This document shows, one piece after another, positions 54,482-64,000 of a stretch of DNA of 64,000 nucleotides. The notes beneath the pieces were generated by a model. It did not search any database. It saw nothing but the letters and a program-made list of their open reading frames with translations, and was not told the DNA's origin. Position 1 is the first letter of the stretch, and each line of letters begins with the position of its first letter. The stretch is taken from NCBI GenBank assembly GCA_030068075.1, contig CM057844.1:19452001-19516000 (forward strand). The letters run 5' to 3'. A program made the translations under genes and the position numbers. Source of the stretch: Paguma larvata (Eukaryota > Chordata > Mammalia > Carnivora > Viverridae).

Positions 54482-54505
54482 AATAAATAAACATTAAAAA
54501 AATTT
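54275..54505 (+). mobile_element. SINEC_Fc, second of the cluster
   Basis: Full copy starting ATGCCTGGGTCGCTCAGTTG, with a long CT run near 54451-54478 and tail AATAAATAAACATT. It was either inserted in the tail of the first copy or is the target of the third. Confidence 0.95.
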
Positions 54506-54711
54506 TAATATTTTTATGTTATTTTTTTTTAAAGAGAGAGATGCAGAGCATGAACAGGGGCGGGGCAGAGAGAGAGACACAGAATCTGAAGCAGGCTCCA
54601 GGCTCTGAGCTGTCAGCATAGAACCTGATATGGGGCTCGAACTCACAGACCGTGAGATCATGACCTGAGCTGAAGTCTGACCCTTAACCGACTGAGCCAC
54701 TCAGGCGCCCC
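54506..54711 (-). mobile_element. SINEC_Fc, third of the cluster, inverted
   Basis: Antisense copy ending GAGCCACTCAGGCGCCCC. AAAATTTTAAT at its left and AAAATTTTTAAT at its right suggest insertion into the tail of the second SINE. Together the second and third form a head-out inverted repeat of about 200-bp arms. Confidence 0.95.
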
Positions 54712-55967
54712 AAAATTTTTAATTAAAAATAAAACCGGTGGTGGAGAGATCCACTCCCTTCAACCAATACTGAATGGGTGGAGCAGAGTAACTACAGACG
54801 AACCACACTTTCCCTGATAAGTGAGCTGCTGGCGAGTGTTTTAGAAATCTGCCACACATACAGTGGAGTCACATCTAATGCAGAGGTTGGTCTCTAAAAT
54901 AAAATAAAATCATATCCAGTGTTTTTAAGTACCTTAAAAATCCCTTCAAAGGTCACCACACTGGCGACCAGCCTAGTCGGACTCTGGAACGGAAAGCTGA
55001 TTCTACAATTGAGCACTGGAATGAAAATGCACATCTTGAAATCTTGCACTCAACATCGAGATGCTGGACCTTGGGAGGGGTCACGAGGATCTGAAGGTCA
55101 CTGCAGCCCAGCAGACCAAGAGTTCCTGTTGTGACAGGGAACACGGTCACGGAAGGAGGAGGAAGTGACATCTCGGTCTTGTGTGTGACGTTTTCATAGA
55201 AGATAAGCGCAGAGGTCCTGGAACTGACACAGCAGCCCACAGGCTGAGAAGAAAGTGTCCTTGAAAGTTTCTGCTCCTACAGACATTTATAAATAAGTTC
55301 AACAGCCATCTGCCCTAACTGCTTTGACCAACCTGCTGCCTGATCAAGAAGGCATGGAACAAGAGGTCCAGCCTACGCTTCTCCAAGCCCGCACATCACA
55401 GCTAACTTCCACCTCCCCAGTTCAGGGATGCCAGCGCGCCCTGCGGCACTGATTCCAGCAGTTGACATCACCTGGTCTTCCTGCCCTGGAACTAAGGTGC
55501 TGGAGGCCCACATCCGACACTTGAAAGGAAAGCAAAGCTGACACGTGACAACCATCTTCCACAAATATAAGAGGCATGGCTTGCTCCCTTCATCCATGTT
55601 TCTCTCTAATAACGTCTTGCTGTAGGAAGAGCGAATCGTGCAAGGCATCAGGAAAAGGGAATCTGCCAGTGACTAATCAGATTCCTCAATTCTACCTGTA
55701 GGGATTCTGAAAGCAGGATGGGCTCCATTGGATTGTGTAAATCGCTGGTGGCTCAGGTGTGATTCAGCCCGAAGGAAAATACTGGGTTACCATTAATCTG
55801 AGGAGGTAAGGACTAAGGATTAATTTAAATACTAAAGATACACGGTCTCACTTGTGCTCCCATACCAAGAAATAAATCTTGCCATCATAATTCCCGTTAT
55901 ATTATTGTGTTATTTCTGTAGACCAAGGTTCAGGAGCTGCCCCAGGAGCTCCACATTTTCTAAAGTT
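54712..55967. other. Unassigned interval with possible conserved block
   Basis: No transposon recognised. About 55640-55850 is unique-looking with GTGACTAATCAGATTCCTCA, GTAAATCGCTGGTGGCTC and TTACCATTAATCTGAGG; it could be conserved noncoding DNA but evidence is thin. Frames of 71-95 codons lack domains. Confidence 0.3.
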
Positions 55968-56760
55968 TGAAATTCATTCATTTATTCAGCAAATATTCTA
56001 TGTGTTTGGGGTCAGGGTTACAGTATCCAACAACAACAACAAAAACAACAACATCAACAAATTCCTCAATCTTAAGAAGTAAATATACTATTAGGGAAAA
56101 ACAAACAATAAACCAATTATTTTCAGTCTATATATATTTAATATATCCAGTGGGTGAATAAAGCACTAGAGAGTGTCAGTAGGGGATGCTATTTTATATG
56201 AATAGTCAAAGAAAGTCACTCTGAGTAAGGATCCCAAATAAGTGAGGAATGAGTTATGCTGAAATCTGAGGGAAAACATCCCAGGCAGAGGGAATAGGAA
56301 GTGCAAAGGTCCTGAGGTGTGACCTTCCTTGGCAGGTTCAGAAAACGGCAAGAAGGTGTGACTGGATCAGAGTGAGCAAAGAGAAGAACAGTAGAAGCTC
56401 AGGTCAGAGTGGTAATGATTCCCTGCCTCGTTTGTCATGGAAAGGTTCCATATTTTACTGAATGAGATAAGGAGCCTTTGATGTGTTTTCAGCAAAGAAT
56501 TTCTATATGAATGTGACCTACAGTTTTAGAAAGATAAATCTGCTTCTAGTATGGAAAATGAGGTTGGCAATAGTGACACCTGTGGGAAAAGCAATTGCAT
56601 TCATCAAGACAAGAGAAGACAGTAGCTCAAGCCAGGGTGGTGGCAGTAGAGAAAGTAAGAGCTGCTCAGATGTTGGACATATCATGAAAGTTGAGCCAAT
56701 AAGTTTTGCCACCATATTGGATTTGAAGGGTTAGAGAAAGAGGGGGGTCAAAGATAACTT
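55968..56760 (-). mobile_element. L2 LINE 3' region, antisense
   Basis: AATTCATTCATTTATTCAGC, then ATCCCAGGCAGAGGGAATAG, GAAGTGCAAAGGTCCTGAGG, CTGGATCAGAGTGAGCAAAG, TAGCTCAAGCCAGGGTGGTG, GCTCAGATGTTGGACATATC and GAAAGAGGGGGGTCAAAGAT are all collinear with antisense L2. About 0.8 kb. A (CAA)n stretch lies at 56028-56060. Confidence 0.88.
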
Positions 56761-57444
56761 TAAGAGCAAGCTAGACTTCTGTTTTTAAGAATTGCAAATA
56801 TTTATTTACTCCAATTTCCAAAGAGCCCCAGAGAAGGTTGGCCGGCCCGGCTGGATTTCCAGTAGGAAGGACACAATCAGAACCAAGCTTGGGCCAATGG
56901 CTAAGGGGTAGCACCCAATTAGAAGTGTCCTCTGGAAGGAGGTAGAGCTCAAGGAGGTATGGCTTCAGCAGCATGGGACATGGTTGTGAGGTGAGAGACC
57001 TGATCACTTTCATAGTTTTCCAGACCATCCCTAAAATTGCCAAACTATCAAATGCTGTGTGTGATCAGATTTCTGTGGCTGTGGGCTTTGTGCCCCAACT
57101 GCTGTTGGGAATTTGAAATTGGTAGGAAGTCTCTGGACTCTCAGGAGCCATAAAATTGGGGATTCCAGCCACTTACACCCAGATACCCCCATAACAGGGC
57201 CCCTTCCCTGCCAACACTAGAGTTCTAAAATATATTTATTCAAGTGTTTTGCAAGGGCATTTTATCTCCTCACCAAACTGGTAGGTCTCTTGAAGATGGA
57301 GATGACTTTACACTCTTTAGACCCATAGAGACTTACTCAAGCTCCATACAGAGCCCTCAAACTGAACCTGATTGCATTAGATTAACTTGGATTCCATAAT
57401 GCTCATGAAAACTTTGGCTGAAAGTCTAGTTCCTTCATTATCTT
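56761..57444. other. Unassigned interval
   Basis: No repeat placed; a 90-codon minus frame (56771-57043) lacks a domain. Confidence 0.35.
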
Positions 57445-57770
57445 ACTTTGGAGTCTCCCAAAAGCAGATTCTGAGGCAAGAATTGCCAGGCAAGTGGTTT
57501 ATTTGGGAAGTGATCTCAGGCAGCACCAGGAAAGGAGTGGGGAAGTGAGACAAGGCAGGGAAGGCTGCCCATGCAGAAGACATCATTGAGCAGGTCACCA
57601 CAGTGAAAAACTGGGAGCTCACTTCAGCTGGAGAATTCTTACGGACTGTATAGAACACACAGCAGAGGGTCCCATGTAAGAGAGAGGAAGTTAGTGTTTA
57701 TCCACCAATTCCCATCTGTCATTAGTTCAGGGTTACTCACAGGACTCCTAAGCTCTAACATTCCAGCCTG
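57445..57770 (-). mobile_element. LTR-like repeat of unresolved family
   Basis: GGAGTCTCCCAAAAGCAGAT, CTGAGGCAAGAATTGCCAGG, GTGGTTTATTTGGGAAGTG, CTCAGGCAGCACCAGGAAAG. The start parallels 39117-39210. The strand is a guess. Confidence 0.4.
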
Positions 57771-57973
57771 CCTTATATAAGGCAATTTCAAAAACTAGGT
57801 AACATCCTCAAAGAGTCTCACATGCTTACAGCAGAAAGTTTTAGGAGGGAAAGGGAATAGTGAGTGCCAAAGGGATAACATGGGGAGGGCATCAATAACA
57901 ATTGCAAAACTAATTATCTTCCTTTTAAGTGATAAAGACAATGATGGCTCACAGAAAAACTAATGGCTGCATC

Positions 57974-57975
<2 letters not shown>

Positions 57976-58037
<62 letters not shown>

Positions 58038-58078
58038 TCTCTCTCTCTCTCTCTCTCTCTGTATGTGTGTGTGTGTCT

Positions 58079-58109
<31 letters not shown>

Positions 58110-58125
58110 ATGTTCTCTCTCTCCT
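57976..58125 (+). repeat. Compound CT/TG microsatellite
   Basis: Blocks in order: (CT)n to about 58005, (GT)n to about 58033, (CT)n to about 58060, GTATGTGTGTGTGTGTC, (CT)n to about 58110, then CATGTT and a short CT run. Frames through it on both strands are low-complexity and not genes. Confidence 0.95.
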
Positions 58126-58389
58126 TCCATGCTGTTGGCACTCCTTCGTATTGGCTTCACTCTGAGCATCTCTTCATGTCTTTCTGAGTCAATGGCAATA
58201 AGACCCTAAGAGCAACTCCAGTCTAACATCATCTGACATCATCCTCACATCCAGAAATCCTAGAAGAAAGAGATTTGCCTTCCAAAAGCCTTCAATAAAC
58301 ATCTCATTGGACCAGCCTGAGTCATTTGCCCATGCCTAAGAGGGGCGTTGGAGATGAAATAAGGTCATTGTGTACCCACCCAAGAACCT

Positions 58390-58490
58390 TAGAGGTTTGA
58401 TTTAACTCCATAATAACAATATAAACAATGTGAGGAATCAAAGATCTAGAAAGGGGTAGAGATTTGTTCAAACTCACACAGCCACTATGG
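58390..58490 (+). mobile_element. MIR SINE fragment
   Basis: TAGAGATTTGTTCAAACTCA and CACAGCCACTATGG, with a preceding eroded ACAATGTGAGGAATCAAAG, correspond to the MIR 3' half. It abuts the L1 that follows. Confidence 0.65.
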
Positions 58491-59610
58491 GCAATCAATA
58501 AGAGAATGATGGACCACCCAACAGAAAAATGGGCAAAAGTTTTGAACAGGCTTGTTTTGAACAAGCCCTTCACTAAAGAGGATAACCAAATGATCAATAA
58601 ACATATGAAGTCCCCAACCTCATTATTCATAAGGGAAATGAAAATTAAAACCATAATGTCATATCATTACACAACCATTATGATGGCAAGGATGAAAAAC
58701 ACAAAAAGTACCAAGTGTTAGCAAGAATACAGAGCAATTGGAAATCTCATACATTGCTAATAAGAGTGAGGTTGCTGAAAACATTTTGGAAAACTACTTT
58801 GTATTAGCTACAAACACTAAATACATGCCTACTCTATGACCCAACAATCCCATTTCTTGGAGCATGTGCAATGGAAACGCAAACATATATCCATCAAGAC
58901 ATGCACAAGAATGCCATAGCAGCTTTATTCATAATAGCTAAAAACTGGAAACAATTCACACATCCTTCCAAAGCAGAATGAACAAATAAACCATGGTATA
59001 CCATTAAATTAAATACTGTACAGCAATGAAAAGAATCACCTGTTGTTGCCCACAATGTGGATAAATCTTACATACACAATGTTGAGGGGGAAATGACAGA
59101 CATAAAAGAATATGCACTGAATAATTCCATTTATATGAATTTCAAGAACAAGCAAAATTAATCTACGCTATTAAAAATCAGGATATGGGCACCTGGGGGG
59201 CTCAGCTGGCTTAGTGTCCGACTTTTTATTTTGACTCAGGTCATGATTTCATGCTTCATGGGATCAAGCCCTACATCTGGCTCTGAGTTGACAGCATGGA
59301 GCCTGCTTGGTATTCTCTCTCTCCCTCTCTCTCTCTCTCTCTGCCCCTCCCCAACTCATGCATGCTCTTTCTCCCTCTCAAAGGAAATAAACTTAAAAAA
59401 AAAAAAGTCAGTGTAGTGGTTACCCTTGAGGAAGTAGTGACCAGAAAGAGAGCACGGGGTTGGGGATTGGAGGTGCTAATCACATTCTGTTTCTCTAACT
59501 GAGTGCTGGTTACATGGGTGAGTTCATTTCATGAAACTTCATCAAGGAGCAGTAGGCTTTTGTCCGCTTTTCAGAATGTATGATAGAGTTCAATTTTCTT
59601 TAATTTCATG
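58491..59610 (+). mobile_element. Old L1 ORF2 end and 3'UTR, interrupted by a SINE
   Basis: CCACCCAACAGAAAAATGGG, GATCAATAAACATATGAAGT, ATGACCCAACAATCCCATTT, GCAGCTTTATTCATAATAGC, GGATAAATCTTACATACACA, CATTTATATGAATTTCAAGA run in L1 order, then after the SINE AGTGTAGTGGTTACCC and GTTCATTTCATGAAACTTCA. Frame broken; the 85-codon frame is an ORF2 remnant. Confidence 0.87.
59187..59406 (+). mobile_element. SINEC_Fc subfamily variant in L1
   Basis: Has an inserted TTTTTATTTTGACTC segment after the GTCCGACT word, and GTTGACAGCATGGAGCCTGC in place of the GCTCAGAGCC block, as in the 48322 copy. L1 text resumes right after the poly-A tail. Confidence 0.93.
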
Positions 59611-60909
59611 AAAGACAAAAAATTATCCACCCTGCTAATGAAAGAACTGGAATTAATAAAATCAAGGCCTTTCTGTCCCAATCATAAGGTTTTCTACCAA
59701 AAAAATTTCTCAGCACACATTCAGGGTCCCCTTTAACCAGCCCCAACAAAGCTGAATACTTCCGTTTCACTTTATTGGAGAATGAAGTCCCATTGCCTCT
59801 CTTATCCTTACCCATGTGTGAAGTCAACTTCCCAGCCTGGCCTGGATCTTTCCTTTGGCAGCTTGTACTACCCTCCCTGCTCTGGGTGGGAGGTAGCTGC
59901 CAGGATTCCAGCCTCCCTTTTCACCAGCTCTTTCTCTTCTGGAATTTCCTTGAGCCAAGTGTTCTTTGAGTCTTTGGCTGGTCTTACTGAGCTCTTTCCA
60001 ACTCCTTTTTAATTCCTTCAATGGGTAAAAGTGTTCCAGATTCAGGATGAACAGATGGATGCATCAAAAATGAAATTCACATGGTCATGAAAGCCTTTGG
60101 TCCTCATTGCCAAGGTCAGATTATAGAACCCCCTAGAATTTAGGCTATAGGAGACCCTCTACCCCATAAGAGTTTTGGGATCATGTGCCCTCAGAGCCCC
60201 AGCTGCAGGTGGGCTATCACTCTGTCTTTGCTGGTCTCCTTGAGGTGATAGCATCTGTTTCTGAAACAATATGTGAAATTGGACTTACAAGTTAGTCTAA
60301 TGGCTGGGGTGGGAAAAATCAGTCTATGGCCAGTGTGAAGTGTTCTCTGAAGACACGACTGGAGGTAAGTCTGAGATGGGATCAGAGGTCCTTCCATGGC
60401 CCCAGGGGGCAGGTCATAACCACCAACTCGTTTCCCTCAGTGAGGAACAGATCAAGTATTGTGTCAAAACAAAAGTATGCAGATGCCCTGGCAAAAGATA
60501 CCCAAGCAGCCACTCTGACTCAGAAAGAAGATGTGGGTTTTGGCTGGCAAAAGTGGTGCTTTCTCCCAATATCCAAACTACTTTGTAGTAAACTTTCAAG
60601 TCAAGGCACGTCTTTTGGCAATACTCAGGGCCTAACAAGCTTCAGGGTCACTGCAAGTTCATTTCAATCTCTTTCCTCTTTAGCACAGAGCTTACTCTGA
60701 GAAACCCTGCCTCCTAGGCCCACCTGATCCTTCCCTTGACCTCATGCCTACCTCCTAATGCATCTCTGCATCCTCTGGCCCTCAAGATGCATTGTCTCCC
60801 AGCCCTCATCACAAGCACAGTGAACCCCAACAATCTCAGAAGGCTTCAGGAACCTTATACCCACTGGTTCTCATGTCGAGGCCATGTACGTGGTTTGGGT
60901 AACCCTGGA
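59611..60909. other. Unassigned interval
   Basis: No transposon recognised. The 124-codon + frame 60326-60700 overlaps other frames on both strands without a domain. Confidence 0.35.
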
Positions 60910-61360
60910 TGCACACTCTGAAATAAGGATTCAAGTGCAAGTTTAATCTGATAATAAGTAACAGCAGGAAACACTGCTGGAGAGTTGAGAACTGAAAAAA
61001 AGAAGAGAAAGCAGCCCTTAAAAGGGGTTATATTACCTGGCAAGTTACCACTGTGGGCTTCTGGACTACCTACGCCCATTGTGGAATCCTGGGAGGGCGT
61101 GTAGACCCCTTCAACTGAGGATGAGGAAGCTGTTGAGGTGTCTTTCCTGCTCTGTAGCTCTCGGGCACTTCTTGATTGCCCTATACAGATGCCACATGCG
61201 CTCTCCACCCAGAAAAGGAAGTCCTGGGCAGAGTCACAATGTTCACCATAAGCAGCTCTTGGGGCACAGAGTGAATGCTGCAGGGGGGTGGGCAGAGCAC
61301 CAACAGCATCTGCTATGGTCCTTATAATCATCATGCCAACACCCATCACGCCAGTGTTCA
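60910..61360 (-). mobile_element. Possible LTR-like relic
   Basis: GGATTCAAGTGCAAGTTTAA and AGCAGGAAACACTGCTGGAG resemble the (TTTATTnGGGAAGTG…CAGGAAnCAC) layout at 57445-57770. The match is weak. The 168-codon minus frame 60855-61361 covers this tract and is not called. Confidence 0.3.
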
Positions 61361-62079
61361 TAGAGAACTGATCAAGGACTTGGCCCTATGCATGGCTGTG
61401 CCACAGGGACAGAGAAGAAACTCAGGCCCCAGCCTTGGGCAGACAAAGTTCACACCTGCAGCAAAAGCCAACATCCAACCGGATGGCCAGTAGCCCCTGG
61501 CCTGACATATGACCTTTAACAAACATGTACTATGTAGGAGGAACAAGGGTAGGAAGAAGACCAAGTAGAGATGCATCTACAACTTGGCCTTGAGCAATCC
61601 ACAGAACTGCACAGGCAGAAGGAGAAGAGTGGGCTTGCAGGCTCAGAAGGGGTGAGGGGGTGAGCAAGGCTGGGAACGAGGGTACAGCTCGTTGTGTGTA
61701 GGGCTGGCAAGGTAGGTCCAAAACAATTTAATCCACCAGCCAAATATGCATTAGCTCCCACTGTGCACATGGTGTGGAAAGCAGGAATGTTGGTTTGATT
61801 AATTATGCATCCTGTTGTGGTTATCATTATTTACAGATTAGAGGGTACAGAATTATCAGGTGGTGCCAGAATGGCAAGAATTCGGGAAGTTAGCTCAAAT
61901 GAAATAAGTGATAGGGATCCGTGGAAGCTGGTTGGGCACGGCATGATGAAAGAGTTATTCACATTTGTGTCTGTGCCTCCACCAGGAGGAAATCAGGTGT
62001 CTTCCAGGGCCTGTGTATTCCTGGTAGAGCGTCTCCTTCCGTCCTCCAGTGAGCACTCACACATGGTTCCCTTCAGCCC
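61361..62079. other. Unassigned interval
   Basis: No repeat or gene recognised. Confidence 0.35.
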
Positions 62080-62440
62080 ATCCCCGCCTGCCTACCTGAG
62101 GGCACCATCTGGTGGGGGACGGGCTCCCCTGAGCACAGAGCATGCCAGAAGTGCCCAGAGGGTTAGCTCCTCAGCAGCAGCCCTCACCCAGTGAGGGAGG
62201 GCGCTGGGGAGTAGTGTTCCAGCCCCCTTGCCCCTCAGGATATATTCAAGCAGAGGCCCCCAGCAGGACAGGGTTTCCTGAGGGCCCCCACCAACCCATT
62301 AATGCCCTCCATTTGTGTTTCCTACCTTCCCTGTCTCACCTACCCACTCTTCAGAGCGACTCCTGCCTGGGACTATCTCCCAAATAACCCCCTTGGATCC
62401 AAATTGTTATCTCAGGGTCAGGCCACAACACATAGCACTA
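62080..62440 (+). mobile_element. LTR-like repeat, family unresolved
   Basis: CTATCTCCCAAATAACCCCC, TTGGATCCAAATTGTTATCT, CAGGGTCAGGCC parallels the 3' end at 32330-32400. Upstream text is too diverged to delimit. Confidence 0.4.
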
Positions 62441-63494
62441 GACAGAGAAAACACATGTGTGGCACTCACATATGAGAATTGCCTGCAAGTAGAAATGTTT
62501 AACAATCTTTCTCTGGATCTGAGGGAACTGGCAAGGAATTTGAGAACAGGTGAATGAGGGCTGAAGGTAGAGAACGCTGGGGAGTAAGTCAAATATTTTC
62601 TTTTTCTGATGAAGCAACAGTGGTAAAATCAACTCAACATTATTCATAAATTACCATATTAAGGGAAGAGCATCTTAAAAAGATCACTTAAATTGTCCAG
62701 GGCACCAAACCAGACTGCTCGTTGAGGCAGAGCATAAATGTCAGACGGAGATGTAGCACCTGTCCTGGGCTTGTCTGTCCCCAGACTCCCATCCCGTCTT
62801 CTGGGCACCCATCCTCATTCATGCAGTCACTCAGCTCCCTAAGCAAGAGACCAGGGAAGGAGACATTAACAGTGTCCTACTGATGCCCCTCACTTGCAAC
62901 TGTCACATCCCACACCCAGTTGCTAGCACCCACCTGTTCTCTGGCTATTGGAGTCTGTTGTGCTGCCTGTAGCACCAGCGAGACATTCCAGATGCCCCAG
63001 CATCAGCTCTCAGTCACGACTGGAGTTGGTGGGTAACTATGCAGCAACCCTTTGGCTGGGGTAGCTTTGAGACATGCATGCTACACTGCCTCCCAGGGCT
63101 TCCTGTGGAACTGAGCCCCGCTGCTCACCATATGGTAACAGACTGAAAACACCTCCTGCAGTGGGCTAACTTCCCTTCTCTGTCTCACTTCCTGTTCCCT
63201 AGCCAGTGTTTCCTGGGATCACCCCCCAAGTGAGGTACTTGCACTTTTGTGCTTGCCTGGCTCCTGCTTGTTGGGGAACCCAACCTAAGGTAAGAGTGGG
63301 CAGATCCCTTCTTCTTTCTGAGTCTCTAGTCAAGGGAATAATATGTTCTGTCCTTTCAAATGAGGGTGCATGGGACAAGATGAGGTTCATTCAACACTTG
63401 AACACAATAAGAGAACTGTCAACATTCATTTGATGATGATAAAAGTTGAAAGCTTACTATGGAATGTCATAGATATCACTTCTCGAGTGCTTTT
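62441..63494. other. Mostly unassigned; possible LTR end near 63215-63290
   Basis: GATCACCCCCCAAGTGAGGT, ACTTGCACTTTTGTGCTTGC and GGGGAACCCAACCTAAGG again recall the ends at 32330-32400 and 62370. Otherwise nothing recognised. Confidence 0.35.
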
Positions 63495-63675
63495 TACAAG
63501 TCAGTTCATCTTATTTGAATTGGATGACCATCTAGTGAAGTGGGATTTATTATCCCAATTCACAGATGAAGATACTGAGGTTCAGAGAGTTTTAGGAACT
63601 AGGTCACAAAGGAAATGATGATTCCAGGATTTAAATCCCATTTGACCCCAAACTCTATTCTCATACCCCTGTGCA
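63495..63675 (+). mobile_element. MIR SINE
   Basis: TTATCCCAATTCACAGATGA, AGATACTGAGGTTCAGAGAG, TTTTAGGAACTAGGTCACAA, GATTCCAGGATTTAAATCCC are in MIR order. Confidence 0.88.
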
Positions 63676-63774
63676 AAACTCTTTTCCAAATAAAAAAGCA
63701 TCATCTTTATATCTAATGTTGGTTGTATATTGAATTGAGCGGAGGGAACTACCATTTTTTACCTTGGAAACTCC

Positions 63775-63960
63775 TGTTTAACTTCAACATTCAGCTCAGG
63801 CTTCACTTCATCATGGAAGTACTCTCTGCCCCCTTCCCCAGTGGGCTAAATGCTCAGACCCCCCACTGCACATGCCTCAAACCCTGCTGTGATTCCCCAT
63901 TTAATTTGCTGCCTACACCCACCTCCCTGCCCAGCTTGAAATGGCTTCAAGAACGTTCCC
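63775..63960 (+). mobile_element. L2 LINE fragment
   Basis: CTCAGGCTTCACTTCATCAT, GGAAGTACTCTCTGCCCCCT and the AATTTGCTGCCTACAC region fit the L2 3' zone (…CTTCCCTGACC… block). It is eroded and may continue past the window edge. Confidence 0.55.
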
Positions 63961-64000
63961 AACCACATGTGCCAAAGGCCTGGGGCCCCTCAGGATACCA

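Noticed and set aside
57914..58209. Low-complexity Ser/Leu/Val-Cys and Arg-Glu repeat peptides
   Set aside because: Translations of the compound CT/TG microsatellite on both strands. The same holds for the CA frames at 41112-41410.
60855..61361. 168-codon minus-strand frame
   Set aside because: Lies over a possible LTR-like relic, overlaps several + frames and has no domain.

Overview
The window reads as nuclear DNA of a cat-like carnivore (Feliformia, most likely Felidae). The evidence is at least 22 copies or pieces of one tRNA-Lys-derived SINE. Each full copy runs from a 5' end close to GGGGCGCCTGGGTGGCTCAG, through a B-box-like GAGTTCGAGCCCC and the segment GTGCTGACAGCTCAGAGCC, to a CT-rich stretch and a (A/T)-rich tail with AATAAA. 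That is the SINEC_Fc type; the dog and bear/mustelid CAN-SINEs differ after the B box. No convincing protein-coding gene, exon, tRNA gene or rRNA gene was found. The longest open frames (under 180 codons) are scattered, lack recognisable domains, and many are translations of repeats.

Layout. 1-7.9 kb: an ERVL-type (MLT2) LTR, a tiny 5'-truncated L1, L2/MIR relics, an antisense MLT1 LTR and an old L1 ORF2 split by an LTR-like element. 7.9-11.1 kb: four SINEs, a MIR and two hAT elements, one of them broken by a SINE. 12-18.3 kb: an antisense L2, then a cluster of ancient L1 (5'UTR/ORF1 to early ORF2, two antisense 3' ends, then ORF2 end/3'UTR), the last part broken by two SINEs and a 92-bp L1 piece. 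18.35-19.8 kb: two L2 copies tail to tail. 19.8-20.6 kb: a repeat-free, homeobox-site-rich island that looks like a conserved noncoding element. 20.6-29.3 kb: LTR-like repeats, hAT relics, SINEs and an L1 inside a hAT. 29.3-48.3 kb: SINE-free, mostly unassigned, with one 958-bp L1 flanked by a perfect 15-bp target-site duplication (TSD). 48.3-54.7 kb: SINEs, L1 ends, an MLT1 LTR, a SINE-broken MER5A and a three-SINE cluster with an inverted pair. 54.7-64 kb: L2, compound microsatellite, old L1 with SINE, MIR and LTR-like relics.

There is no operon, pathway or novel molecular system visible. The useful content is (1) a layered insertion history with several target-site duplications legible by eye, and (2) one strong and two weaker candidate regulatory islands. 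Family names rest on my memory of consensus sequences. Boundaries of old repeats are approximate (tens of bases).
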